From Halocafeteria seosinensis (taxonomy: Eukaryota > Sar > Bigyra > Bicosoecida): DNA of 64,000 nucleotides. The stretch spans positions 1 through 64,000 of the forward strand of contig LVLI01000109.1 in assembly GCA_001687465.1 (NCBI GenBank). The letters run 5' to 3'. The position numbers and the translations under genes are program-made. The notes beneath the pieces were generated by a model, which saw only the letters and a list, made by a program, of their open reading frames with translations, was not told where the DNA came from and made no database searches. Shown here piece by piece: positions 12,546 through 24,785 of this stretch (position 1 is its first letter; the number at the start of each line of letters is the position of its first letter).

Positions 12546-14052
12546 TCAATGACCCGCACCACCGGACCATTGCACCGTGCCGAGGCGGCAGTAGTCGGGG
12601 TGTGTCAGTATCATGGCACGGCTGAGAGTTGGTGAGGCGCGGCGCGCGCCGCGTCCTTCATGTTCTCCGATTTGAATCGGGGCGCGCTGACATTGACCTG
12701 GAGTGGATGACAACATGTGAGATGAACCACAATGCAAGTGAACTCCATGAAGGAACGACGGAATGCAGATTACGCGTTCGTTCTCGCAGCTCCAACAGAA
12801 TGTAACCAGTGTTGGTGCCGTGAAGCGGACATACACTGTACATATACTGTACAAACAGAAGAATAGCCGAATTCTGAAATCCTAGACAAATGACAAATGA
12901 TGCGCAGGACCGTTGTATAAATCACCAATGAAGTTACGCCAGACCACTACTTAAAACAGGGCACACATTTTACAGAAACAAGTTGATTGAACCGTATTAC
13001 CGAAATACCTTGAGCACCAATGCGACCTCAGTTGTCTTCAGAGAAACCGAGTTGGCGACTCTGGGCCATTTGCCATTGCAAGAGCTTGGATTGTACCTCT
13101 CTTCACAAATGACTTCGCAGTTGTCTGATCTCCCAAGCAACCAACGGAATGGGTAAAGCACCATGTCTCTTTCCGCGCGAGACCATGGTCCTTGCAGGCT
13201 AAAGATACCGGTAGGTATATCCCCCAAAATAAACCTGGTAGTGCGAAAAGAAATTTCTCATTACTGTCTGTTCCAAAATGTAATTGGGACTGGGACAGAG
13301 AAGCTCCCACGCGCCCTAACACTCACGACCGCTCCCAAACTTCAGGACTTAAAGTTCAAAGAGGATACAGTAGTCAACCCTTACTGCCCAGTAGAACGTC
13401 TGACTGCTAGCTCTTTATCTGCGGAAATTTGGCCTGTATCGGTCTGGGAAGATCGAAGGTGCGTCAGGTTTCTCAATCCAGGTAATCTGGGCACTGGGCC
13501 GGTCAGTAATTCGCTGATGACTATACAACTATGTTGGCAGATAGAACGGGCACGACGTTTTGTTGAAAGCTCCAGTTGAGCTACACTACCCGGTACCATA
13601 TTGTGTACTCTTGTCCTGCAGAGGAAGAACTTACTTGGTTATCCCACACTCGATAATATCGCCCACAATTAATACAGCAGTCCCTACTACAAGTACAAGT
13701 TGCGCTCGTCACGTATGTCATACACGTAAGTTCTGCATAAACTTCGATAAGGCCAATTCCTAAAAACCTCCTCGACTCCCGCTCCAAGTTTACAACGTGC
13801 ACGTGGGCGAAATCGTGCGAAGAAGGCCCGAGTGTAATGGCTGCTTGTGTCGTGGATCTCGGTATCTCCAATATAAAGTGAGTCAATCGGGCAAAACTTC
13901 GTTTACGCCAAACCTCTTTCCGAGCCTCGACCTGTTGTCGAAGTGGAGATAGACAACTCATCCGGCGAAACTGGAGCGCTTCCGGTGGACGCAGTTCGGA
14001 TTCACTTGTATCATAGGCGTGTACGGACAAAACATCGTAGTCAGAAATGGTG
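12546..14052 (-). CDS. unrecognised multi-exon protein
   Basis: Four pieces join in frame through GT-AG introns: about 13726-14052, 13385-13615, 13009-13234 and 12546-12881. Predicted segments include SFARLTHFILEIPRSTTQAA, GIFSLQGPWSRAERDMVLY and a Cys-rich hydrophobic piece starting FRIRLFFCLYSICTVYVRF. I do not recognise the family. Consistent phase across three introns supports a real gene, but the first exon has no clear ATG, so the 5' end is open. Confidence 0.4.
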
Positions 14053-14229
14053 AGGCTTTATAATACTCATATCGGCTAATTGTGTCCGAAGGTTGCCAAC
14101 TATGTGGGGAGTAGTGGCTTGACGCGTACCGCACTCCTTGTGTATCCGTATTTATTTATTTAGCAACGATTTAATACAACAAATATTCAATCGTAACTTC
14201 TGCGAGTTTACAAACACGATATTATTGCC

Positions 14230-15333
14230 TTATCGATTGGCCTTTTCGATCATCGTTTTGAGGATCAATGCCTCTTGGGAAGTAGGATTCATCGACAAAC
14301 TTTGGTTAATAAGTTCCAGAGCCTTGTCGTATTTCTTTCCACGAAACATCACAATTGCTTTATACTGATATAGCTCCGGATCCGAAGGACAGAGCTTTAT
14401 CGCCTTGTTGTAATACTTGTACGCTTCTCGAAGTCGACCAAGCCATAGCAATGCAGTTGCCTTGTAAGAATACACCCGATCTTCCAGTTCAATAGGATGC
14501 CCTAGTTCAATGCATTGGTCAAACACTTCGATACAATCTTCATATCTTCCCAAGTTGTACAACATCATTCCTTTGGACGTCAGAGAGCTTCGATGTCGTG
14601 GATTGGCTTTCACCGCCAAATCATAATACTTGAGGGCATCAGCCCACTTGTCTGCGTACATTCGCATATCACCCTTCTTATCCAGAGCCTTCCAGTACTT
14701 TGGGTCCACTTCCAGAGCTTTATCAAACCATGCATCGCCTTCATCTCGGCGTCCTGTCAGAGCCGTCATGGAACCAATTTCGTAAAGGGCATGTGTGAAT
14801 TTGGGGTCAATTTCCACCGCTTTCTTAAAACACGGCAACGCTTCGGCAATGGGCGATCCTTGGGGGAAATCACAGACAATGGGCGTTTCGTTGCCCTCCT
14901 CGCGGTTCTGTGTGTGGATGTACATCATATTCATCATATCACTTCTCTTGCCTTCATGCTCGTCGTAGGATTGCCAGTCACAGAGCGCCATTCCTTTTCG
15001 ATACATGGCACAGGCGTTGGTAGGATCAGCATCGTACGCTGCTTGGAACTTGGGCACGGCATCCTCGGGGCGCTTGAGCATGCAGAGCATATCTCCAGCC
15101 CAATAATGCGCATCTGTGCAGGAGGGGTCAGCTCGCGCAGCTTCCTCAAAGTACTCGAGCGCCTTCGAAAAGTGCCCTCGTCTGTACGCGATCATCCCCT
15201 TGTCGACCCCCTCTTCGGCCTCCTCCACCTCAGAGATGGGCTCCTTCAGCTGGTAGTCCAATGGAGGCGCCTCGGGATCGTAATAGAAATAGGACGAGGG
15301 AGGACGATCAGCGGCAGCGGTGGCGCTCGACAT
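14230..15333 (-). CDS. tetratricopeptide repeat protein
   Basis: 367 residues, no intron, with roughly eight TPR units after an acidic N-terminus. Typical units are AYRRGHFSKALEYFEEAARA, IAEALPCFKKAVEIDPKFTH and LREAYKYYNKAIKLCPSDPE. TPR arrays form protein-binding superhelices, often as co-chaperones or complex scaffolds; the partner cannot be told from sequence. No signal peptide or membrane segment. It faces head to head with the sulfurtransferase gene to the right. Confidence 0.8.
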   Translation of the reverse strand: MSSATAAADRPPSSYFYYDPEAPPLDYQLKEPISEVEEAEEGVDKGMIAYRRGHFSKALEYFEEAARADPSCTDAHYWAGDMLCMLKRPEDAVPKFQAAYDADPTNACAMYRKGMALCDWQSYDEHEGKRSDMMNMMYIHTQNREEGNETPIVCDFPQGSPIAEALPCFKKAVEIDPKFTHALYEIGSMTALTGRRDEGDAWFDKALEVDPKYWKALDKKGDMRMYADKWADALKYYDLAVKANPRHRSSLTSKGMMLYNLGRYEDCIEVFDQCIELGHPIELEDRVYSYKATALLWLGRLREAYKYYNKAIKLCPSDPELYQYKAIVMFRGKKYDKALELINQSLSMNPTSQEALILKTMIEKANR

Positions 15334-15784
15334 CCTACAAGGTTTGAAATAAAATTATATAAAAAATAGTCAATTTTGTCTCCCCTCCCTCACAAAGACG
15401 CAGACAAGCCCGGTGGTAGAAATAGTAGTGTACTGTGTGTATGGTTTTGAAACAAGACGTACGTACCTTTCTTTGAAATCTTTGTTTCGTCGCACGGCGG
15501 GTTCCGGGATCCCGGAGTCTCAGAGGAATCGAGTACAGTAGGTATGTGATGTACTGTACATCTCGTGCTCCATACTACAATAGAATGAGATGAATTCCCT
15601 CCCTCAGAGGTTGATTTGGGCAAAGTGATGTGAGAAACTTACTCTGATTGACTTGGTTCTGTAGCTTGATATGGTGTTGAAGACGCTGGTGAGAACTCTG
15701 CAATTCCTCTCTATAGATAAGTACAACAGTTGTACCAGTGTAAACATACTGAGGTGCCAAGGTAGACGAAATGTTCTCGTTCTT

Positions 15785-15819
<35 letters not shown>

Positions 15820-15971
15820 CTCCTGCATTGCCTTGCCTTGCGCCAAAGTGTAGTGAAGGTACATGAAGCAGTATTGTCCCGAAAAATTCCACCCACGTCA
15901 TTTGGTAGGTAGCTAGCTAGGTAGGTATATTCCCTACGTACGTATATATTCATTTTCCGGATGTACGTGCC
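15334..15971. other. divergent promoter region with GA microsatellite
   Basis: Lies between divergent genes and holds the (GA) repeat. No other element was recognised. Confidence 0.5.
15786..15816 (+). repeat. (GA)n microsatellite
   Basis: About fifteen perfect GA units. Frames reading RERERE or SLSLSL across it are artefacts. Confidence 0.95.
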
Positions 15972-17070
15972 ATGCCGATTGGAAGTCGTCTTCTCCTGGT
16001 AACACCACTACAAAGATTTAGTTCCTCCTCCTCCTCGTCCTTGCTGGGAAGTTTGCGGTCCCTTGCACTACAGTTCAGGACCATGTCCTCCTCTTCCGGA
16101 CCGAGCAGTGGGAGTCCCCTCGTCGAGCCGAGCGAACTGCATGCGCATGTGAATGAGGACAAGGAGTGTGTGATCCTGGATGCGAGCTGGTACATGGATC
16201 CTTCCAGGAATGCGTTCCAGGAGTATAAGGAGGTACGTCTCTTCCTACAGTATGCGCGATACCATGGCCCATGGAGGTAGAATTCTGTTGTCTGTGTATG
16301 TTTGTTTGCAGAGACGGATCCCGCATGCGCAGTTCTTGGATATTGACCATGTCGCTCAGAAAAACACAGATCTGCCACATATGCTTCCCACAGATGATCT
16401 TGACTTCTTTGCTGACTGCATGGCTAATCTCGGGGTGTCCAAGTCCAAGAAAGTCTTCATTTATGACGGTCATGGAATGTTCTCGGCACCGCGAGCTTGG
16501 TGGATGCTCCATGTATTTGGGCACCCGCAAGTGTTTGTACTCAATGGAGGGTTGCCGAATTACACAGCAGCAGGTTACGAGCTGGAATATGGAGAGCCGC
16601 AAGCACCCCATAAAGTCGAAAAAGAAGAATGGAAACTCGATGAAGAGAGGGTGGCGCGATTTGATCAAATTCGGAAAGTTGTGGATAAGAACAAGGTGAA
16701 ACCGGAAGCCGATACAGTTATCCTTGATGCACGAAGTGAAGGACGATTCCAAGGAACAGCTCCGGAACCACGACCTGGGATTCCCAGTGGACATATGCCA
16801 GGCGCTATCAATATACCGTTTACAAGCCTCTTAGATGAGAAAAACAGAATGGTTGATCCCGAAACTTTACAAAAGCGGTTCCGGGAGAGAGGCGCAGATC
16901 TACAAAACGCGGGCAAGATGATTACCAGCTGCGGAACCGGGGTTACTGCCTCGGTACTCTACCTTGGGCTTGTCGCTTGTGGAATCGACCCTTGTAAGCT
17001 CTCAGTATATGACGGGAGCTGGACCGAATATGCCAGTCATAGTAATGTGGATATTGACGGACCAGAGTAG
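15972..17070 (+). CDS. MPST: 3-mercaptopyruvate / thiosulfate sulfurtransferase
   Basis: Two-domain rhodanese-family enzyme that transfers sulfur from 3-mercaptopyruvate or thiosulfate to an acceptor. Exons are 15972-16232 and 16312-17070; the 79-nt intron is GT-AG and the join reads QEYKERRIPHAQFLDIDH. The inactive first rhodanese domain shows KKVFIYDGHGMFSAPRAWWM; the second ends with the active loop SCGTGVTASVLYLGL, whose cysteine carries the persulfide. CGTGVT favours the mercaptopyruvate type over classical rhodanese. The first about 38 residues are Ser/Arg-rich without acidic residues and look like a mitochondrial leader; an internal Met in frame (LQFRTMSSSS) could give a cytosolic form. 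Confidence 0.9.
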
Positions 17071-17365
17071 CTGCAGTAGCAAATCGGTTATACCGTGCAG
17101 TCCAAATAAAATAAAATCTCATACACAATGCGGAAAATAAGATAATTGTATTTTCAGCCTACGGATCGATTATTGGTAAGTGTGTGTGATATGACACTAT
17201 TTGAAGTGGGTAGAGTTGGTATAGAGTGGCTGAAGCAGCGCTTGCTTAGACACCGGGAATGGCTCATGTCATGAGTGATATATTAGAGCGGCAACAGCTT
17301 ATTTTGTTGTAGCTCCATAGTGCGGTTTTATCTTCGCATAAACAGCACCATTTTTGAAAGCATGC

Positions 17366-18467
17366 TTATTCACGTTCTCCCAAGGATGGCACATCTGGTC
17401 CATTGGAAAACTGGCGAATTCCTTCCAGCCAGCTAATATATTCCACCTCTTCTTTCGTATCGCTGATGTCTCTCACTGCTTCAGCAAATGCCTCATCAAA
17501 CCCTCTGTCCAAAAGATAATCGTGAAACGATCTTTGTAGAGAAACGTCAAGCTCACTGAACTCGGGTCCTTCGTATCTCCTCGTCTGCATCACTTCAGAA
17601 GTGCTCATGTCTTTAGGGATGAGCTGTACTCCGACCAATTCCATCTCCGGCTCAGTTTCCATTGATATTCCGGCGGTACAGAATACCTTGTGAGGTTGTC
17701 CCGTCTTTTCGATAGTAATGGCCAATGAAAGCACATCGATTGTATCGGCGCCCTCATCCTCTCCTCCTTCTTCATCCAAATTACTGTGCTCGGTTGCGCC
17801 GCTGCGGTCAGTCACAACAGTCCGTTCATTCTCCTACACATTGCACCACACACTCCCTTGCAGTACGTACCGATCAACCGACTCTGGGTTGCATGCATTT
17901 ACTTCCACTTGAATATGCTCATCATTAAGGGTCTTTTGTAGTCTGAAATAAGCTTGCTCACGGCACACATCGGTCTCCCAGTCGGGGAATAAGCGATCCA
18001 TTTCAGCTTGCAGACCATCATAATCGGGCACCTTGTTGTCCGACTGCAATCACGCATCATAATACGATTTTGGTAATACCGTTGTGTGCATTCAGGCACT
18101 AGAATGAGCCACATACTCGTTCATAAGCGATTTCCCGGGCTGCCACCGTGCCCAAATCCTGAGCTTCATCATCCTCTCCCTCTTGCGCACGAGCTTTCTG
18201 GGCCACACCACTTGACATATGGATACTACGGTATCCAATGCTACTACTGAGCTGCTTTGACGACACAATATTCATTGAATGGGTCCGATTGAAGGTGCTA
18301 AATGAGGGGTGACTCCGGGGTTGGATAGCCTCCGTGGACATGGTTTTTTCATTCGTACTCCCCACACTGCCCGCTGAAGTAGAGACCATAGGCCTCATGG
18401 ATGAAAATACATTCCTGGAAAGCATTCCACCACGAGGAAAGAGCATCTGGCGGCTCGTAATCATCAT
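17366..18467 (-). CDS. p32 / MAM33 family mitochondrial acidic protein
   Basis: Homolog of human C1QBP/p32 and yeast Mam33, doughnut-shaped matrix trimers linked to mitochondrial translation. Exons: 18117-18467, 17871-18043 and 17366-17801, with introns of 73 and 69 nt in consistent phase. The N-terminus is rich in Ser, Met and Arg, as expected for a transit peptide. The C-terminal segment is diagnostic: FSELDVSLQRSFHDYLLDRG, DEAFAEAVRDI and EYISWLEGIRQF match the family's terminal helices. An acidic tract (NLDEEGGEDEGADT) sits in the usual variable loop. Confidence 0.8.
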
Positions 18468-18870
18468 TTTTTTATCTACCTCGTGTAGTTTTCAGCTTCC
18501 GACAGCGCACTTTTCCTGCAATTCCACGTTTTCTACGCCTCTTTACCCAATGAAACTCCGTGCGAAACACGATAAACAACGCAATTCAGTCCTTGGGAAT
18601 GTATTTTATCCGTGCATACACCTTCTACTAGCCACAGATTGTCTCCGGGACCCCAACTTCAACTTCGTCGTCGGTTTGTCAACCGGGTTTGACGAAGCAG
18701 AACTTCTTGCCACTTGGTGGTGGTACCACGATTCCATGGCATACGAAGCCTGAAGTTCCTCCTCGTGGGTACTTGCCGAGCAGGTTGGTTGGCACCGGTT
18801 AGGGTTAGGAGATATTCTGAAATCACTGTAGTTTTCTATGCGCATGTACTGTCGCCGGTGTTACAAGTTG
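18468..18870. other. intergenic, nothing recognised
   Basis: No gene or repeat recognised. One TTAGGGTTAGG stretch near 18800 is a single short match and not a telomere. Confidence 0.4.
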
Positions 18871-19347
18871 TTAACTTAAGTTACAACCGGTACAGTAGTT
18901 TACTGTATCACGGACACCCGTTTGGATCTCATTTCTCGTTAAGATAGCAAATTTTTGCTGCAGTGTTGAGTGATGTGCGTACGTAAGCTCTACTGAAACA
19001 ACACTTTCCATCTTACATCTTAGTGCGTTGTCCCTTACAGTATCAAGAATCCTCCGGGTCTGAATCTCGTACATCCTTACAATGAAGCGGTCTTCGGAAA
19101 CCAGGCGTTTTTCCATGGACCGTAGCACTGCTTTATCTATTCCAGGATTAAGTTTCCCCCGGATGCTGCTACTCAGTTGGTTCACAAAGTCATTGTGCGT
19201 GAGATATTCGATTCCAGTCCTGCGCTGAACCGCTGTAACAAAGACCACGAGTGCGGCGGAATTCAGTTCTGAAATTGCCAAATCGCATCGGTGAGGGTGT
19301 CTTGTCGACCAACTCGAGCGGATGTGTGTGTAGATGCAGTCAAGCAA
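18871..19347 (-). CDS. exon-like fragment, unknown protein
   Basis: A frame with a protein-like, helix-rich centre (LVVFVTAVQRRTGIEYLTHN, then VLRSMEKRLVSEDRFIVRMY) behind a plausible 3' splice site near 19271. I do not recognise it and cannot find clear flanking exons. It may be an exon of a larger gene or a decayed one. Confidence 0.25.
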   Translation of the reverse strand: MLDCIYTHIRSSWSTRHPHRCDLAISELNSAALVVFVTAVQRRTGIEYLTHNDFVNQLSSSIRGKLNPGIDKAVLRSMEKRLVSEDRFIVRMYEIQTRRILDTVRDNALRCKMESVVSVELTYAHHSTLQQKFAILTRNEIQTGVRDTVNYCTGCNLS

Positions 19348-20115
19348 ATCTGCTGTTTAACGCAGCAGCGTAGAAAGGAAAGATATTAGAGAACTCTTAA
19401 CTTAATTGAACATTGAATGTTGATGGTTGCATAGCCAATTAGATAGAAAGAAATATCGCTTTTCCGACGTAGGGCAATGAAACAAACATTTCAAACAAGT
19501 TCTTTGGTGTATAACGCTTTTGCTTGCTACAAGTACGTGAAGTAATCGGTGGCAATGGACGTTGTCTCACTGTGTACTGACTACTGGTACTATAATGAGT
19601 ATTTCCTGATATCGAAATTGGTTATCTGTCAACAAGACTAACATTCAATCCTGCATCATTCCTTAAGTAGTTTCGCACCGCATCTTATGTGTCGTTGCAT
19701 GATGGACGTGTACCTCTAACTATGTCGCTTCTGGAAGTACCAAAAGTTGGACAAAACGGGCTCTGGGTTACCTCCCCGGGAACTCAGTTTGGACTGGTCA
19801 AACATTTTGAATGCTGCAGGAAGAACTTGGAACCAGTTTGCAATAGTTAATGTTGTCAGCCGGATTAGATATTATTGTAGTGGGTGAAATGCACGTCTTC
19901 CTTTCTCATCTTGAGCCTTAAGCGTTTTCAGTGAAGTTCTACCAACCAAACGACAAATGATTTATACGTAGGTACTTAGTACGGCGACTGAATAAACACG
20001 ACATTCCGGCCCATTTTCAGCAATAGGGTGGTAAGGGTTCATGAACCTAGTTAATCAGTCGCTGTAGGCCCACATTCTCAATATGCTGCCAAGTGCTATC
20101 GTACCGCAGTTGCAG
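19348..20115. other. intergenic, nothing recognised
   Basis: Rich in short stop-broken frames; no gene, RNA gene or repeat recognised. Confidence 0.4.
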
Positions 20116-21911
20116 TCATGTGCTGTTATCGACACCGGCGACCTCCGATTTTTCCCGAAGCTTTCTCTGACGCTTCTCTAAAATGTACTGCGACGCCGCC
20201 TTAGCATTTTCAATATCACCAAGGTCAACCTTTGCCATCTTTTTGTCACCTTTCATTAAATTCACTTGGCACGAGGAACGCGGAATATCTTTATACCGAA
20301 ACAGTGGCAACGGGCGAAACCCGAGACAGGCAGCGAGGGTGAAAGCGCATGTGTAGCCAACGATCAACCCAAGGCATGAGTTACAGCCATACGATCCTCC
20401 GTTGGACCTATCCCAAGAGACATCTTCAAGATTATCACCAGACGCTTCTTTGCCGCTGCCAGGTCTGCGGTAGACGAGTGTACATGTCCTACGTTATCTT
20501 AAGCGACAATTGAGTCAATGAATTGACACGGCTTACCCGAAACTGAACTGCGCTTTGATTGCCTTGTAGTTGCATGCAATGCAAATGACACTACTAGTAA
20601 CACCAAAGAAAAAGATAAACCCAGTAAGGCATATTCCACCACCTTTGCTTCGTTCCTTCTCGTAAAGTTCCATACTTATGTCTTCTTTGTCCGGTGCTGG
20701 ACACAAACACCGTTGGGCAGAGTACATATAGGCATGTGTGCATAGCTATGCAATAGAAACGGATTTTATACTTACGTAGTGCATATGTTCCATCTGGGGC
20801 AACTGCGCACCCATATGGCGCGGTTTGAACGAAATCTGTCATCCCAGAATGTCTCTGGTAGCTAGTCGTGGACGGATACGGCACCTGGTCTTTGAGGAGA
20901 CTGAGACCTCGCACAAGGCCGGCTTCCCGACACATTCCCAGCATAAGCAACATCACTGCAAAAAAATGCCACCATAGCAACAATGCATTGATAAGAAATT
21001 CCTGTTACCGCTTACAGGCTCCAACAGTCGAAACGACCAAAAAGAAAGTTGCCGACACAGGTGCTTTACCCACCTCGCACACTAACGACAGGAGCGTCAC
21101 CGCCAACGTTGCGAGATATAGAGGCTGGGAGCGGCACATGCGACCAATGTAGGAGTTGATCAGCACAACAAGAAACCCTTGCAGTGAATACGACGCAGGT
21201 GCCTTATACTCTAAGGAGCAATCTGTCACGTCCGTTATATGCATGACTCTTGCTGAAGAGCGACCTTCGGGCTTTAATGTTTTTGTAGTAATGGTTTCAT
21301 CGGTCACCTCTAGCTCATGGACGGCAGGCACCCACCACAGGATACTACCTGGAGCAGTGTGTCGCCACACATTTCTCACTTCCGACCAGAGCTCTTCCGA
21401 GATTTTCGATTCCTCCATGACTGTAGGTTCATAACGGTGACCGGGTCGACGTGCATCATAAGTCGGCCACGTCCGTTGGTGGTCGGGTGTCACCATATCC
21501 TGCAGTAAGGAATAGAGATACTATACGATCACGTCTGTAGTTGCAGTATGTGCTAAAAGATCTCACCAGAAAGTGGGAAAAATCCTGATGTCGTCGAAGG
21601 GAGCTCTCGCATTTTACCCATGTGGCATCGCGGGTCTCTTGATAGTGCGGTGCTTGCCCAAAAGGCCAGGGGGCACCAGGTTCGATTCCACCACTTGCTC
21701 CTCCCAAATCACTATATGTGCCGTATCCACCTGGTGGGGTTTGCTGGTTTTGCAAATGCGAGCGAGGCCCTCCATGAGACTCCGCGAGGCCTTGCTGGGA
21801 ATTGCCTTGGCCTTGACGTCCACGTCCTGGTGGAGCCGCACTTGGCTGCTGTCCTTCTTGCAAAAGCGGTTGTCGGTAAGCTGCATGACCTCCATGGATT
21901 TCTTGGCTCAT
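20116..21911 (-). CDS. multi-pass membrane protein, unknown family, five exons
   Basis: Exons 21567-21911, 21016-21499, 20776-20955, 20537-20696 and 20116-20455 join in one phase-consistent frame of about 502 residues through GT-AG introns. The N-terminal 110 residues are Gln/Gly/Pro-rich and likely disordered. A soluble segment follows (GSILWWVPAVHELEVTDETI), then about four hydrophobic segments: LYLATLAVTLLSLVC; FFLVVSTVGALMLLMLGMC, created exactly across an intron; TGFIFFFGVTSSVICIAC; and LGLIVGYTCAFTLAACLGF. The tail is basic and helical. That two transmembrane segments become continuous only after splicing supports the model. I do not recognise the family. Confidence 0.55.
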
Positions 21912-22310
21912 TGTTCTATCTTTTGAATTCGGAGAAAACCTTGTAAAATTTTAGAGTGGTACCTGATACTCTAAGTACCGAGTGCTTGGGCAGTAAGTTC
22001 AAGTCGGAGATGGCAGGTGGGCTCGAGACAGAATATCTTTCTCATCCAAAACCTGAAATCAATTTAATTGTGCCGTAAAGAAAAATAGGAGCATGTACAC
22101 GCGCGATACATACACTATGAAACTTCATTCAGGAGCTATCAACTCACTCTGGATGTGTGTGAATTATCACTGTTTCACACACATCCAGAGTATTCAGAAT
22201 TTCAGAGTGTACCGGTAGAGTTACGGTGTAACCACCCCACCCCAAGAAAGGTAGAAACAAGGAAAGAAGGCTTACTTGCTGGGAATTGAAGGTCTGGTCA
22301 CCAACCTTGA
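21912..22310. other. 5' flank with perfect inverted repeat
   Basis: No gene. Holds the 18-bp perfect inverted repeat listed at 22146-22191. Confidence 0.5.
22146..22191. repeat. perfect 18-bp inverted repeat
   Basis: Arms 22146-22163 (ACTCTGGATGTGTGTGAA) and 22174-22191 with a 10-nt loop. It could form a stable hairpin or be a remnant of a small transposon. Confidence 0.8.
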
Positions 22311-22599
22311 TTGCGGTATATACAGTATGGCCTGACCGAGCGATGCCACCTGTGTTCTAGCATACTGTATTGTTCGCATTTGCATGGAAATCTGACGACG
22401 CGAGAGAGTATCTTGTGTGTATTACTATTGCTCCTACCAGAAGACGTGTATGCTACAGGCTATGGTACGCCGTGTGAGGGGAGAATCCTACGCGGAACCG
22501 GTCCAACATCTTCACGTTGTGGTCAACGTGACTGTCAGTTTGGCCGTCATCAGTTTGCGGTAGTTCCTTTGCTGGGAATGAATCATCATGTTTCCCGCA

Positions 22600-23135
22600 T
22601 TTCCCAGCTAAGTGTCTCTTTCGCATGGACTGTCCGGCCCTCACTTGGAAAAGCAAGGGGTGCAGTGGTCGTACTCATATTTCTCTGCAGGCCAATGAAG
22701 CATTCGATGGGGTGGAAGAAGGACATATCATCGATTTAAAGGACATGAACGAAGTTACTGATAATGGAGATAACAGTGAATCTTTGGATGGAGCTCCCCT
22801 TATACGGAATGTACAAGGCAAGAATGGGGAAGCTGCAGGGCGGTGGTGGTTTTGGTACATATACGAGACTCTTATATACGCAAGGCGATATTGAAACGGA
22901 ATATCCAGGAGGGATTACTCGGGAGGACACCGTGCTAGATAATGGCACTGTATACGTCAAAAGTACGTCCAGTATGCTTCCGGTGTTGTCCATGAACCAA
23001 ATGATGACGGAATTATTGGACATACTGTATGTCACGTACTGAGTCACTACTGACGCCAGCGGTGCCATCAACGTGCAATATTCGGTGTATGATGCCTCCA
23101 GTGGGTTTAGCATTGTTGGAGTCGACAAACCCTAA
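22600..23135 (+). pseudogene. decayed copy of the GLUG-repeat protein gene
   Basis: Stop-broken pieces match the intact gene at 39516-42332. QANEAFDGVEEGHIIDL and SLDGAPLIRNVQ parallel DANEVFDGGRKNGHMLDL and SFDQAPLIRNLD, and near 23070 GAINVQYSVYDASSG parallels GTIHVRYSVYNGTEG. The central repeat array of the intact gene is almost wholly missing between these ends, so the copy has a large internal deletion plus frameshifts. Confidence 0.7.
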
Positions 23136-23546
23136 GAGATTATCTAAACATAATATGGGATCTGCCAGTTTTAGTCACTCTTGGTCGATCTGCCCAACTT
23201 GCAATTGTAGGATCTGGTGTTGCGCATTCAAGTATTCCAAGACCGGCCGGACGATGCCGATGTTGACTACATATATGTATGTCAATCACAACGGTAAGAA
23301 GGAAAGCACACGCTCTTCACGTGCGTCTCGAAGCGCCATGTTGTCGTAAACCAGCCATACCGGAACATTCTTTCCTAACACGAAGAGTTGGAAGTATGTC
23401 TTGCTTGGCGAATTCCTGCTTGATAGAACCGAACCGTGATTCCAAAACAGCCATTCCTTGCCCGTTAGCTATTTTGTTAACACAAAATACGAAGTAACAT
23501 TCACCAAATGTTTATCTTATATTCATGATATTGACGAAGAACTCAC
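23136..23546. other. no clear gene
   Basis: May hold 3' exons of the SIN1-like gene on the minus strand. A minus-strand frame near 23290-23405 (YFQLFVLGKNVPVWLVYD) is protein-like but could not be joined with confidence. Confidence 0.3.
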
Positions 23547-24420
23547 TGTTCTCCTTCATTTTCGACGACGCATCGGGAAGGCTGCATAGCACGTGCTCGT
23601 TCACATGCCCCCTCTCAATACTATGGATCTTTCTGTCACGTTCTAATGCTGCAGTATGCCTCACCTATGAGTATCAAAACGAAAAAGAATAATTTAGTTT
23701 TGAATATACTTACGTGGAAAATACTCATCGATTTCGCCGTCGTCATCGTGCAGTCGGAGTTCCTAGCACTCCGAGCTACCCGGAAGATATTCAATCCCAG
23801 GGACTTTGGAGGGACGAATTACTTCCGTTATGGTCTCCTCTACAGTGCTTTCGGAAGGCAGATATATTCGTAGCCCTAATCGGTTAGCATCGATTGCACG
23901 TCGCTGGGTAATCAGAAGAGATGTTTCGCTCTGGTTTCCACTGACTGAAAGGCTTGTCAACGTACACATACCTACGTATCTGTATGCGTCCGCTTTACTT
24001 AGGAGGATTTGAATTTATTAACCCGAATGACCGACCCGTCACCGAGAAGCACCGAAACATTCGGTCTTTGCCCACGTCTGCCACATGGACGGCTTCCAGT
24101 GTTTAGTAAAGGTTGAATTACCACATGTGCCACATGATACAGTGGTATACACCTGTAGATATTACTAACTTACTAAAGGTGACACAATGTTGATTTACGT
24201 TGGGATATACTGTAGCTATTTGGGAGAATCACCAATGTGTTACTTACGCTGAGCACCCATGTGACCAGGTTGTCCGTTGCTAGATTTTCGATTCCAGGGA
24301 TTACAAGTAGTCTGAGCGCGACCGCGTCGCGGCCCAGAGCCGGAGGTGACGCGGGCGCGCCCCTCGTCCGTCTCGATGACGGCGCCCTTCCTTCCCTTAC
24401 TTGAAAGCTCTATACGTCGG
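23547..24420 (-). CDS. SIN1-like TORC2 subunit, partial model
   Basis: Three phase-consistent exons: about 24248-24410, 23714-23944 and 23547-23648, with further exons expected on both sides. Joined, they give a basic Gly/Arg-rich stretch, then LGLRIYLPSESTVEETITEV, and a core ELRLHDDDGEIDEYFPPLER. The core resembles the conserved segment of SIN1/MAPKAP1 (a TORC2 scaffold that recruits substrates such as Akt), where an Asp/Glu-rich DDGE-D-FPPLD block is typical. The PP pair is formed across an intron, which supports the splice choice. The PH-like C-terminus was not located. Identification rests mostly on this one block. Confidence 0.45.
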
Positions 24421-24785
24421 ATCAATGCAAAGAGTAGGATGCAGCTTCCAGCCGGGGGTCTGTGACCCACCACTAGATATGTGCGTGTGTGTCCGTCTGT
24501 TGATTCCCAGTCGCACAAGTGCGGATGCGACCCCGCTCTTGCGACTGATTCAGTGTGTTTCAAAGCCTCTCGTTGGCTCATTCGCCCCACCCGAAATAAT
24601 TATTGTTGATTAGAACACGATTATGCTGTCCACGACAATATTTCGTCATTCGTTGTTTCATCAGTGTAAATGAACTCTGTTGTTGAAAGCTTCTATCATT
24701 TTTTTTGCATTTTTTTTTTCGGTTTTCTGACTTCTTTCCCCTCGAAACGTAGCATAAATACGATAATCAAAGGGACAGAAACATA

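Noticed and set aside
15604-15901. Frames rich in RERERE or SLSLSL
   Set aside because: They are translations of the GA microsatellite.
18795-18812. Telomere-like TTAGGGTTAGG
   Set aside because: Only one short run with no further copies; not a telomere.
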